Positions 1 to 10,210 of a DNA stretch of 64,000 bases are shown here, piece after piece. The stretch comes from Arcuatula senhousia. Taxonomy: Eukaryota; Mollusca; Bivalvia; Mytilida; Mytilidae. The notes beneath the pieces are model-generated. The model was not told where the DNA came from and searched no databases. It saw nothing but the letters and a program-made list of their open reading frames with translations. The stretch covers positions 98,268 to 162,267 of the forward strand of contig CAXARO010000943.1 in the NCBI GenBank assembly GCA_963971305.1. Direction: 5' to 3'. The position numbers and the translations under genes were made by a program. Position 1 is the first letter of the stretch; each line of letters starts with the position of its first letter.

Positions 1-91
1 ACTGCTATTTGCACTTTAAATTAGGTGGTGTTCCAAACCCCGGTCATGTTTAGTCGTGTTTAGTGCCGTATTTGGTTTCTTTGTTGTACTC

Positions 92-106
92 GTTGCCCCT
101 AGCAAC
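92..106 (+). other. Small hairpin in A (exemplar)
   Basis: GTTGC (92-96) and GCAAC (102-106) flank CCCTA, giving a 5-bp stem with a 5-nt loop. It recurs in every A block. Function unknown. Confidence 0.3.
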
Positions 107-130
107 TCTTAACATTTGTCAAAAATTTGG

Positions 131-163
131 GGACAAAAATACGCAAAAATCGGGGTTTTGTCC
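131..163 (+). other. Inverted repeat followed by a T run inside A (exemplar)
   Basis: GGACAAAA (131-138) and TTTTGTCC (156-163) form a perfect 8-bp stem with a 17-nt loop, followed at once by seven Ts (164-170). CAAAAAT also occurs three times in direct orientation just here. The shape resembles a Pol III-type or intrinsic terminator, but there is no gene upstream, so I call it only a structural motif. It repeats in all A blocks; in unit U22 the T run has lost one base. Confidence 0.35.
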
Positions 164-474
164 TTTTTTTGAACGTTGCCAGTAGTCGAGCTTTCGGTTC
201 AGGTGAAACGTAACATGTATGAAATGAAAGCCCGAAAATGGTCCTTTCTTTTAAGACCAAATAAACCTATCCGACTTCGGCTCTTTTTTTCGCTAAAATT
301 GTTCAAACTTAAAAATCTAAAAATAGCACATTTAAATTTAAGCCCATCCGCTGGTCACCATGCACAGCCGGAAGCGACGCTATATGATCATTGGCATTGA
401 TTTTTTCGAAATTATTCTTTAAAACAATAACCGTGGATCGTAATTTTTATATAACGGGTCCATATTTTTTATTT

Positions 475-489
475 GTCTTGTTTTAAGAC
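475..489 (+). other. Small hairpin overlapping a direct repeat in A (exemplar)
   Basis: GTCTT (475-479) pairs with AAGAC (485-489) across GTTTT. The right part belongs to TTTTAAGACCAAA (481-493), a direct repeat of 249-261 in the same A block. This internal duplication is present in every A copy. Confidence 0.35.
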
Positions 490-523
490 CAAAACGAATC
501 AATATTTTTATTAAACAAAAAAG

Positions 524-558
524 TTCACAGGGGCCACATACGAAAACAATACTGTGAA
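524..558 (+). other. Subterminal inverted repeat of A (exemplar)
   Basis: TTCACAG (524-530) and CTGTGAA (552-558) form a perfect 7-bp inverted repeat about 20 bp inside the right end of A. Subterminal inverted repeats are common transposase-binding layouts, which mildly supports reading A as a transposon remnant. It is conserved in every A block. Confidence 0.35.
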
Positions 559-2691
559 AAAATCCTAATTGTGAGTACTACCATAGGTATATAAGAAATG
601 GTTCTCAACTTCCCCCCTTTCTTTCAATCCGTTGGGGACTAGGGGGATCTAGAAGTGGGATGAGTGGCCTACAATCCCCACCCGGTGGGATATGGGGTAA
701 CTCTCCGGATCGGATTCGGTAATCGTCCGAAAATGTCATTATATACAATAAACGGGCCTGCATAGGTATATAAGAAATGGTTCTCAACTTCCCCCCTTTC
801 TTTCAATCCGTTGGGGACTAGGGGGATCTAGAAGTGGGATGAGTGGCCTACAATCCCCACCCGGTGGGATATGGGGTAACTCTCCGGATCGGATTCGGTA
901 ATCGTCCGAAAATGTCATTATATACAATAAACGGGCCTGCATAGGTATATAAGAAATGGTTCTCAACTTCCCCCCTTTCTTTCAATCCGTTGGGGACTAG
1001 GGGGATCTAGAAGTGGGATGAGTGGCCTACAATCCCCACCCGGTGGGATATGGGGTAACTCTCCGGATCGGATTCGGTAATCGTCCGAAAATGTCATTAT
1101 ATACAATAAACGGGCCTGCATAGGTATATAAGAAATGGTTCTCAACTTCCCCCCTTTCTTTCAATCCGTTGGGGACTAGGGGGATCTAGAAGTGGGATGA
1201 GTGGCCTACAATCCCCACCCGGTGGGATATGGGGTAACTCTCCGGATCGGATTCGGTAATCGTCCGAAAATGTCATTATATACAATAAACGGGCCTGCAT
1301 AGGTATATAAGAAATGGTTCTCAACTTCCCCCCTTTCTTTCAATCCGTTGGGGACTAGGGGGATCTAGAAGTGGGATGAGTGGCCTACAATCCCCACCCG
1401 GTGGGATATGGGGTAACTCTCCGGATCGGATTCGGTAATCGTCCGAAAATGTCATTATATACAATAAACGGGCCTGCATAGGTATATAAGAAATGGTTCT
1501 CAACTTCCCCCCTTTCTTTCAATCCGTTGGTGACTAGGGGGATCTAGAAGTGGGATGAGTGGCCTACAATCCCCACCCGGTGGGATATGGGGTAACTCTC
1601 CGGATCGGATTCGGTAATCGTCCGAAAATGTCATTATATACAATAAACGGGCCTGCATAGGTATATAAGAAATGGTTCTCAACTTCCCCCCTTTCTTTCA
1701 ATCCGTTGGGGACTAGGGAGATCTAGAAGTGGGATGAGTGGCCTACAATCCCCACCCGGTGGGATATGGGGTAACTCTCCGGATCGGATTCGGTAATCGT
1801 CCGAAAATGTCATTATATACAATAAACGGGCCTGCATAGGTATATAAGAAATGGTTCTCAACTTCCCCCCTTTCTTTCAATCCGTTGGGGACTAGGGGGA
1901 TCTAGAAGTGGGATGAGTGGCCTACAATCCCCACCCGATGGGATATGGGGTAACTCTCCGGATCGGATTCGGTAATCGTCCGAAAATGTCATTATATACA
2001 ATAAACGGGCCTGCATAGGTAGTACTCCACAATTAATTTATCTAGCTCATTTTTGCATGTGCTCGACGTTGACTATTTTGTCCCGGGTTCTTGTAATCGC
2101 TTAAACTGCTATTTGCACTTTAAATTAGGTGGTGTTCCAAACCCCGGTCATGTTTAGTCGTGTTTAGTGCCGTATTTGGTTTCTTTGTTGTACTCGTTGC
2201 CCCTAGCAACTCTTAACATTTGTCAAAAATTTGGGGACAAAAATACGCAAAAATCGGGGTTTTGTCCTTTTTTTGAACGTTGCCAGTAGTCGAGCTTTCG
2301 GTTCAGGTGAAACGTAACATGTATGAAATGAAAGCCCGAAAATGGTCCTTTCTTTTAAGACCAAATAAACCTATCCGACTTCGGCTCTTTTTTTCGCTAA
2401 AATTGTTCAAACTTAAAAATCTAAAAATAGCACATTTAAATTTAAGCCCATCCGCTGGTCACCATGCACAGCCGGAAGCGACGCTATATGATCATTGGCA
2501 TTGATTTTTTCGAAATTATTCTTTAAAACAATAACCGTGGATCGTAATTTTTATATAACGGGTCCATATTTTTTATTTGTCTTGTTTTAAGACCAAAACG
2601 AATCAATATTTTTATTAAACAAAAAAGTTCACAGGGGCCACATACGAAAACAATACTGTGAAAAAATCCTAATTATGAGTACTACCATAGG

Positions 2692-2699
2692 TATATAAG
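2692..2699 (+). promoter_or_regulatory. TATA-box-like TATATAAG in the B monomer (exemplar)
   Basis: TATATAAG sits at monomer positions 3-10 in every B copy and fits a eukaryotic TATA element. Nothing in the sequence proves a start site. If used, it would drive plus-strand transcription through the monomer. One copy (start 9853) carries G2A just beside it, leaving the element intact. Confidence 0.3.
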
Positions 2700-2780
2700 A
2701 AATGGTTCTCAACTTCCCCCCTTTCTTTCAATCCGTTGGGGACTAGGGGGATCTAGAAGTGGGATGAGTGGCCTACAATC

Positions 2781-2793
2781 CCCACCCGGTGGG
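2781..2793 (+). other. Short inverted repeat with a competing partner in the B monomer (exemplar)
   Basis: CCCACC-C-GGTGGG can fold as a hairpin pairing monomer positions 92-96 with 100-104. The same CCCAC can instead pair with GTGGG at 70-74, across a 17-nt loop. The last monomer of every complete array has G100A, which removes the closing pair of the first hairpin only. A second small hairpin, CGGAT with GTCCG, lies at 2815-2833. These are sequence facts; any role in RNA or DNA structure is inference. Confidence 0.45.
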
Positions 2794-2850
2794 ATATGGG
2801 GTAACTCTCCGGATCGGATTCGGTAATCGTCCGAAAATGTCATTATATAC

Positions 2851-2856
2851 AATAAA
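2851..2856 (+). promoter_or_regulatory. AATAAA polyadenylation-like signal in the B monomer (exemplar)
   Basis: AATAAA lies at monomer positions 162-167, about 150 bp downstream of the TATATAAG on the same strand, in every B copy. The pairing would allow very short polyadenylated satellite transcripts. The hexamer is also expected by chance in AT-rich DNA, so this is weak on its own. Confidence 0.25.
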
Positions 2857-3763
2857 CGGGCCTGCATAGGTATATAAGAAATGGTTCTCAACTTCCCCCC
2901 TTTCTTTCAATCCGTTGGGGACTAGGGGGATCTAGAAGTGGGATGAGTGGCCTACAATCCCCACCCGGTGGGATATGGGGTAACTCTCCGGATCGGATTC
3001 GGTAATCGTCCGAAAATGTCATTATATACAATAAACGGGCCTGCATAGGTATATAAGAAATGGTTCTCAACTTCCCCCCTTTCTTTCAATCCGTTGGGGA
3101 CTAGGGGGATCTAGAAGTGGGATGAGTGGCCTACAATCCCCACCCGGTGGGATATGGGGTAACTCTCCGGATCGGATTCGGTAATCGTCCGAAAATGTCA
3201 TTATATACAATAAACGGGCCTGCATAGGTATATAAGAAATGGTTCTCAACTTCCCCCCTTTCTTTCAATCCGTTGGTGACTAGGGGGATCTAGAAGTGGG
3301 ATGAGTGGCCTACAATCCCCACCCGGTGGGATATGGGGTAACTCTCCGGATCGGATTCGGTAATCGTCCGAAAATGTCATTATATACAATAAACGGGCCT
3401 GCATAGGTATATAAGAAATGGTTCTCAACTTCCCCCCTTTCTTTCAATCCGTTGGGGACTAGGGAGATCTAGAAGTGGGATGAGTGGCCTACAATCCCCA
3501 CCCAGTGGGATATGGGGTAACTCTCCGGATCGGATTCGGTAATCGTCCGAAAATGTCATTATATACAATAAACGGGCCTGCATAGGTATATAAGAAATGG
3601 TTCTCAACTTCCCCCCTTTCTTTCAATCCGTTGGGGACTAGGGGGATCTAGAAGTGGGATGAGTGGCCTACAATCCCCACCCGATGGGATATGGGGTAAC
3701 TCTCCGGATCGGATTCGGTAATCGTCCGAAAATGTCATTATATACAATAAACGGGCCTGCATA

Positions 3764-5509
3764 GGTAGTACTCCACAATTAATTTATCTAGCTCATTTTT
3801 GCATGTGCTCGACGTTGACTATTTTGTCCCGGGTTCTTGTAATCGCTTAAACTGCTATTTGCACTTTAAATTAGGTGGTGTTCCAAACCCCGGTCATGTT
3901 TAGTCGTGTTTAGTGCCGTATTTGGTTTCTTTGTTGTACTCGTTGCCCCTAGCAACTCTTAACATTTGTCAAAAATTTGGGGACAAAAATACGCAAAAAT
4001 CGGGGTTTTGTCCTTTTTTTGAACGTTGCCAGTAGTCGAGCTTTCGGTTCAGGTGAAACGTAACATGTATGAAATGAAAGCCCGAAAATGGTCCTTTCTT
4101 TTAAGACCAAATAAACCTATCCGACTTCGGCTCTTTTTTTCGCTAAAATTGTTCAAACTTAAAAATCTAAAAATAGCACATTTAAATTTAAGCCCATCCG
4201 CTGGTCACCATGCACAGCCGGAAGCGACGCTATATGATCATTGGCATTGATTTTTTCGAAATTATTCTTTAAAACAATAACCGTGGATCGTAATTTTTAT
4301 ATAACGGGTCCATATTTTTTATTTGTCTTGTTTTAAGACCAAAACGAATCAATATTTTTATTAAACAAAAAAGTTCACAGGGGCCACATACGAAAACAAT
4401 ACTGTGAAAAAATCCTAATTATGAGTACTACCATAGGTATATAAGAAATGGTTCTCAACTTCCCCCCTTTCTTTCAATCCGTTGGGGACTAGGGGGATCT
4501 AGAAGTGGGATGAGTGGCCTACAATCCCCACCCGGTGGGATATGGGGTAACTCTCCGGATCGGATTCGGTAATCGTCCGAAAATGTCATTATATACAATA
4601 AACGGGCCTGCATAGGTATATAAGAAATGGTTCTCAACTTCCCCCCTTTCTTTCAATCCGTTGGGGACTAGGGGGATCTAGAAGTGGGATGAGTGGCCTA
4701 CAATCCCCACCCGGTGGGATATGGGGTAACTCTCCGGATCGGATTCGGTAATCGTCCGAAAATGTCATTATATACAATAAACGGGCCTGCATAGGTATAT
4801 AAGAAATGGTTCTCAACTTCCCCCCTTTCTTTCAATCCGTTGGGGACTAGGGGGATCTAGAAGTGGGATGAGTGGCCTACAATCCCCACCCGGTGGGATA
4901 TGGGGTAACTCTCCGGATCGGATTCGGTAATCGTCCGAAAATGTCATTATATACAATAAACGGGCCTGCATAGGTATATAAGAAATGGTTCTCAACTTCC
5001 CCCCTTTCTTTCAATCCGTTGGTGACTAGGGGGATCTAGAAGTGGGATGAGTGGCCTACAATCCCCACCCGGTGGGATATGGGGTAACTCTCCGGATCGG
5101 ATTCGGTAATCGTCCGAAAATGTCATTATATACAATAAACGGGCCTGCATAGGTATATAAGAAATGGTTCTCAACTTCCCCCCTTTCTTTCAATCCGTTG
5201 GGGACTAGGGAGATCTAGAAGTGGGATGAGTGGCCTACAATCCCCACCCGGTGGGATATGGGGTAACTCTCCGGATCGGATTCGGTAATCGTCCGAAAAT
5301 GTCATTATATACAATAAACGGGCCTGCATAGGTATATAAGAAATGGTTCTCAACTTCCCCCCTTTCTTTCAATCCGTTGGGGACTAGGGGGATCTAGAAG
5401 TGGGATGAGTGGCCTACAATCCCCACCCGATGGGATATGGGGTAACTCTCCGGATCGGATTCGGTAATCGTCCGAAAATGTCATTATATACAATAAACGG
5501 GCCTGCATA
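3764..5509 (+). repeat. Unit U3: A + B x6
   Basis: A is 3764-4435 and the array 4436-5509. It shares with U2 the ATTATGAG junction, G51T in copy 4, G60A in copy 5 and G100A in copy 6, but lacks G99A. U2 and U3 look like a tandem duplicate pair. Confidence 0.95.
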
Positions 5510-7255
5510 GGTAGTACTCCACAATTAATTTATCTAGCTCATTTTTGCATGTGCTCGACGTTGACTATTTTGTCCCGGGTTCTTGTAATCGCTTAAACTG
5601 CTATTTGCACTTTAAATTAGGTGGTGTTCCAAACCCCGGTCATGTTTAGTCGTGTTTAGTGCCGTATTTGGTTTCTTTGTTGTACTCGTTGCCCCTAGCA
5701 ACTCTTAACATTTGTCAAAAATTTGGGGACAAAAATACGCAAAAATCGGGGTTTTGTCCTTTTTTTGAACGTTGCCAGTAGTCGAGCTTTCGGTTCAGGT
5801 GAAACGTAACATGTATGAAATGAAAGCCCGAAAATGGTCCTTTCTTTTAAGACCAAATAAACCTATCCGACTTCGGCTCTTTTTTTCGCTAAAATTGTTC
5901 AAACTTAAAAATCTAAAAATAGCACATTTAAATTTAAGCCCATCCGCTGGTCACCATGCACAGCCGGAAGCGACGCTATATGATCATTGGCATTGATTTT
6001 TTCGAAATTATTCTTTAAAACAATAACCGTGGATCGTAATTTTTATATAACGGGTCCATATTTTTTATTTGTCTTGTTTTAAGACCAAAACGAATCAATA
6101 TTTTTATTAAACAAAAAAGTTCACAGGGGCCACATACGAAAACAATACTGTGAAAAAATCCTAATTGTGAGTACTACCATAGGTATATAAGAAATGGTTC
6201 TCAACTTCCCCCCTTTCTTTCAATCCGTTGGGGACTAGGGGGATCTAGAAGTGGGATGAGTGGCCTACAATCCCCACCCGGTGGGATATGGGGTAACTCT
6301 CCGGATCGGATTCGGTAATCGTCCGAAAATGTCATTATATACAATAAACGGGCCTGCATAGGTATATAAGAAATGGTTCTCAACTTCCCCCCTTTCTTTC
6401 AATCCGTTGGGGACTAGGGGGATCTAGAAGTGGGATGAGTGGCCTACAATCCCCACCCGGTGGGATATGGGGTAACTCTCCGGATCGGATTCGGTAATCG
6501 TCCGAAAATGTCATTATATACAATAAACGGGCCTGCATAGGTATATAAGAAATGGTTCTCAACTTCCCCCCTTTCTTTCAATCCGTTGGTGACTAGGGGG
6601 ATCTAGAAGTGGGATGAGTGGCCTACAATCCCCACCCGGTGGGATATGGGGTAACTCTCCGGATCGGATTCGGTAATCGTCCGAAAATGTCATTATATAC
6701 AATAAACGGGCCTGCATAGGTATATAAGAAATGGTTCTCAACTTCCCCCCTTTCTTTCAATCCGTTGGTGACTAGGGGGATCTAGAAGTGGGATGAGTGG
6801 CCTACAATCCCCACCCGGTGGGATATGGGGTAACTCTCCGGATCGGATTCGGTAATCGTCCGAAAATGTCATTATATACAATAAACGGGCCTGCATAGGT
6901 ATATAAGAAATGGTTCTCAACTTCCCCCCTTTCTTTCAATCCGTTGGGGACTAGGGGGATCTAGAAGTGGGATGAGTGGCCTACAATCCCCACCCGGTGG
7001 GATATGGGGTAACTCTCCGGATCGGATTCGGTAATCGTCCGAAAATGTCATTATATACAATAAACGGGCCTGCATAGGTATATAAGAAATGGTTCTCAAC
7101 TTCCCCCCTTTCTTTCAATCCGTTGGGGACTAGGGGGATCTAGAAGTGGGATGAGTGGCCTACAATCCCCACCCGATGGGATATGGGGTAACTCTCCGGA
7201 TCGGATTCGGTAATCGTCCGAAAATGTCATTATATACAATAAACGGGCCTGCATA
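5510..7255 (+). repeat. Unit U4: A + B x6
   Basis: A is 5510-6181 and the array 6182-7255. Copies 3 and 4 both carry G51T, the only adjacent pair of this variant in the window, which suggests a local monomer duplication. Copy 6 has G100A. Confidence 0.95.
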
Positions 7256-8464
7256 GGTAGTACTCCACAATTAATTTATCTAGCTCATTTTTGCATGTGC
7301 TCGACGTTGACTATTTTGTCCCGGGTTCTTGTAATCGCTTAAACTGCTATTTGCACTTTAAATTAGGTGGTGTTCCAAACCCCGGTCATGTTTAGTCGTG
7401 TTTAGTGCCGTATTTGGTTTCTTTGTTGTACTCGTTGCCCCTAGCAACTCTTAACATTTGTCAAAAATTTGGGGACAAAAATACGCAAAAATCGGGGTTT
7501 TGTCCTTTTTTTGAACGTTGCCAGTAGTCGAGCTTTCGGTTCAGGTGAAACGTAACATGTATGAAATGAAAGCCCGAAAATGGTCCTTTCTTTTAAGACC
7601 AAATAAACCTATCCGACTTCGGCTCTTTTTTTCGCTAAAATTGTTCAAACTTAAAAATCTAAAAATAGCACATTTAAATTTAAGCCCATCCGCTGGTCAC
7701 CATGCACAGCCGGAAGCGACGCTATATGATCATTGGCATTGATTTTTTCGAAATTATTCTTTAAAACAATAACCGTGGATCGTAATTTTTATATAACGGG
7801 TCCATATTTTTTATTTGTCTTGTTTTAAGACCAAAACGAATCAATATTTTTATTAAACAAAAAAGTTCACAGGGGCCACATACGAAAACAATACTGTGAA
7901 AAAATCCTAATTGTGAGTACTACCATAGGTATATAAGAAATGGTTCTCAACTTCCCCCCTTTCTTTCAATCCGTTGGGGACTAGGGGGATCTAGAAGTGG
8001 GATGAGTGGCCTACAATCCCCACCCGGTGGGATATGGGGTAACTCTCCGGATCGGATTCGGTAATCGTCCGAAAATGTCATTATATACAATAAACGGGCC
8101 TGCATAGGTATATAAGAAATGGTTCTCAACTTCCCCCCTTTCTTTCAATCCGTTGGGGACTAGGGGGATCTAGAAGTGGGATGAGTGGCCTACAATCCCC
8201 ACCCGGTGGGATATGGGGTAACTCTCCGGATCGGATTCGGTAATCGTCCGAAAATGTCATTATATACAATAAACGGGCCTGCATAGGTATATAAGAAATG
8301 GTTCTCAACTTCCCCCCTTTCTTTCAATCCGTTGGGGACTAGGGGGATCTAGAAGTGGGATGAGTGGCCTACAATCCCCACCCGATGGGATATGGGGTAA
8401 CTCTCCGGATCGGATTCGGTAATCGTCCGAAAATGTCATTATATACAATAAACGGGCCTGCATA
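7256..8464 (+). repeat. Unit U5: A + B x3 (short array)
   Basis: A is 7256-7927 and the array 7928-8464. Two canonical copies precede the G100A end copy. It is one of only two three-copy arrays, the other being U22, and looks like a contraction product. Confidence 0.95.
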
Positions 8465-10210
8465 GGTAGTACTCCACAATTAATTTATCTAGCTCATTTT
8501 TGCATGTGCTCGACGTTGACTATTTTGTCCCGGGTTCTTGTAATCGCTTAAACTGCTATTTGCACTTTAAATTAGGTGGTGTTCCAAACCCCGGTCATGT
8601 TTAGTCGTGTTTAGTGCCGTATTTGGTTTCTTTGTTGTACTCGTTGCCCCTAGCAACTCTTAACATTTGTCAAAAATTTGGGGACAAAAATACGCAAAAA
8701 TCGGGGTTTTGTCCTTTTTTTGAACGTTGCCAGTAGTCGAGCTTTCGGTTCAGGTGAAACGTAACATGTATGAAATGAAAGCCCGAAAATGGTCCTTTCT
8801 TTTAAGACCAAATAAACCTATCCGACTTCGGCTCTTTTTTTCGCTAAAATTGTTCAAACTTAAAAATCTAAAAATAGCACATTTAAATTTAAGCCCATCC
8901 GCTGGTCACCATGCACAGCCGGAAGCGACGCTATATGATCATTGGCATTGATTTTTTCGAAATTATTCTTTAAAACAATAACCGTGGATCGTAATTTTTA
9001 TATAACGGGTCCATATTTTTTATTTGTCTTGTTTTAAGACCAAAACGAATCAATATTTTTATTAAACAAAAAAGTTCACAGGGGCCACATACGAAAACAA
9101 TACTGTGAAAAAATCCTAATTGTGAGTACTACCATAGGTATATAAGAAATGGTTCTCAACTTCCCCCCTTTCTTTCAATCCGTTGGGGACTAGGGGGATC
9201 TAGAAGTGGGATGAGTGGCCTACAATCCCCACCCGGTGGGATATGGGGTAACTCTCCGGATCGGATTCGGTAATCGTCCGAAAATGTCATTATATACAAT
9301 AAACGGGCCTGCATAGGTATATAAGAAATGGTTCTCAACTTCCCCCCTTTCTTTCAATCCGTTGGGGACTAGAGGGATCTAGAAGTGGGATGAGTGGCCT
9401 ACAATCCCCACCCGGTGGGATATGGGGTAACTCTCCGGATCGGATTCGGTAATCGTCCGAAAATGTCATTATATACAATAAACGGGCCTGCATAGGTATA
9501 TAAGAAATGGTTCTCAACTTCCCCCCTTTCTTTCAATCCGTTGGGGACTAGGGGGATCTAGAAGTGGGATGAGTGGCCTACAATCCCCACCCGGTGGGAT
9601 ATGGGGTAACTCTCCGGATCGGATTCGGTAATCGTCCGAAAATGTCATTATATACAATAAACGGGCCTGCATAGGTATATAAGAAATGGTTCTCAACTTC
9701 CCCCCTTTCTTTCAATCCGTTGGTGACTAGGGGGATCTAGAAGTGGGATGAGTGGCCTACAATCCCCACCCGGTGGGATATGGGGTAACTCTCCGGATCG
9801 GATTCGGTAATCGTCCGAAAATGTCATTATATACAATAAACGGGCCTGCATAGATATATAAGAAATGGTTCTCAACTTCCCCCCTTTCTTTCAATCCGTT
9901 GGGGACTAGGGGGATCTAGAAGTGGGATGAGTGGCCTACAATCCCCACCCGGTGGGATATGGGGTAACTCTCCGGATCGGATTCGGTAATCGTCCGAAAA
10001 TGTCATTATATACAATAAACGGGCCTGCATAGGTATATAAGAAATGGTTCTCAACTTCCCCCCTTTCTTTCAATCCGTTGGGGACTAGGGGGATCTAGAA
10101 GTGGGATGAGTGGCCTACAATCCCCACCCGATGGGATATGGGGTAACTCTCCGGATCGGATTCGGTAATCGTCCGAAAATGTCATTATATACAATAAACG
10201 GGCCTGCATA
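8465..10210 (+). repeat. Unit U6: A + B x6
   Basis: A is 8465-9136 and the array 9137-10210. Copy 2 has G58A (9373), copy 4 has G51T, copy 5 has private G2A (9854) beside the TATA-like box, and copy 6 has G100A. Confidence 0.95.

Larger units (their letters stand above)
1..2017 (+). repeat. Unit U1: A (5'-truncated by window) + B x8
   Basis: A occupies 1-585 and lacks its first 86 bases because of the window edge. The B array is 586-2017. Copy 6 has G51T (1531), copy 7 has G60A (1719) and the last copy has G100A (1938). The last three copies match those of U2, U3 and U25. Confidence 0.95.
2690..2868 (+). repeat. Exemplar B monomer, 179-bp satellite unit
   Basis: This copy shows the canonical monomer, numbered here from GGTATATAAG (1-10) to GCCTGCATA (171-179). 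It holds a 17-nt pyrimidine tract (24-40), a G-rich stretch (49-82), a short inverted repeat CCCACC-C-GGTGGG (92-104), a CpG-rich segment (121-144, five CpGs) and AATAAA (162-167). There are 167 complete copies and one partial copy in the window. Named variants used below are G51T, G58A, G60A, G100A and a few private changes. The length is close to a nucleosome repeat and to many centromeric satellites, which is suggestive only. I do not recognise the family. Confidence 0.95.
2018..3763 (+). repeat. Unit U2: A + B x6
   Basis: A is 2018-2689 and the array 2690-3763. The A/B junction reads ATTATGAG, not the commoner ATTGTGAG. Copy 4 has G51T, copy 5 has G60A (3465) and a private G99A (3504), and copy 6 has G100A. 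Confidence 0.95.

Noticed and set aside
176..400. Plus-strand open frame of 74 codons in A
   Set aside because: It opens at TTG, with the first ATG only at codon 14. It is identical across units because A itself is near-identical, so conservation says nothing about coding. The composition is low-complexity and AT-driven.
451..464. Homology between A (ATAACGGGTCCATA) and the end of B (ATAAACGGGCCTGCATA)
   Set aside because: The similarity is short and gapped and nothing around it aligns; chance is the simpler explanation.
586..764. B as a solo LTR or LTR fragment (TATA box plus AATAAA)
   Set aside because: There is no TG...CA border, no target duplication around monomers and no retroviral-type coding sequence; the units are head-to-tail tandem copies.
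605..787. Minus-strand open frame of 60 codons in B, repeated in nearly every monomer with 4-base overlaps
   Set aside because: It opens at TTG, and its length of 183 bases is just one monomer period plus four. The overlap follows from a 179-bp period and not from a translated operon. Variants in the array change residues freely and no domain is recognisable.
586..2017. CRISPR array
   Set aside because: The repeats are contiguous 179-bp monomers with no unique spacers and no cas genes; the terminal variant copy is a superficial likeness only.
2733..2750. CENP-B-box-like stretch TCCGTTGGGGAC in B
   Set aside because: It matches part of the mammalian box, but the essential core pattern TTCG-A-CGGG is broken in both halves. 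Another half-match at the end of B (A-CGGG) lacks the TTCG half.
2760..2833. Pol III internal A and B boxes in B
   Set aside because: TGGGATGAGTGG vaguely resembles an A box and the complement of GGATTCGG part of a B box, but they are on opposite strands and the B-box match is poor.
2690..2868. 5S rRNA, U snRNA or spliced-leader RNA gene cluster in B
   Set aside because: No match by eye to conserved 5S, U1, U2 or U6 segments. AG-GTATAT at the monomer junction resembles a splice donor, but no Sm-like site follows in a suitable position. A covariance-model search would settle it.
2690..2868. Hammerhead ribozyme in the satellite
   Set aside because: I found no CTGATGA core with a matching GAAA strand in B on either strand.
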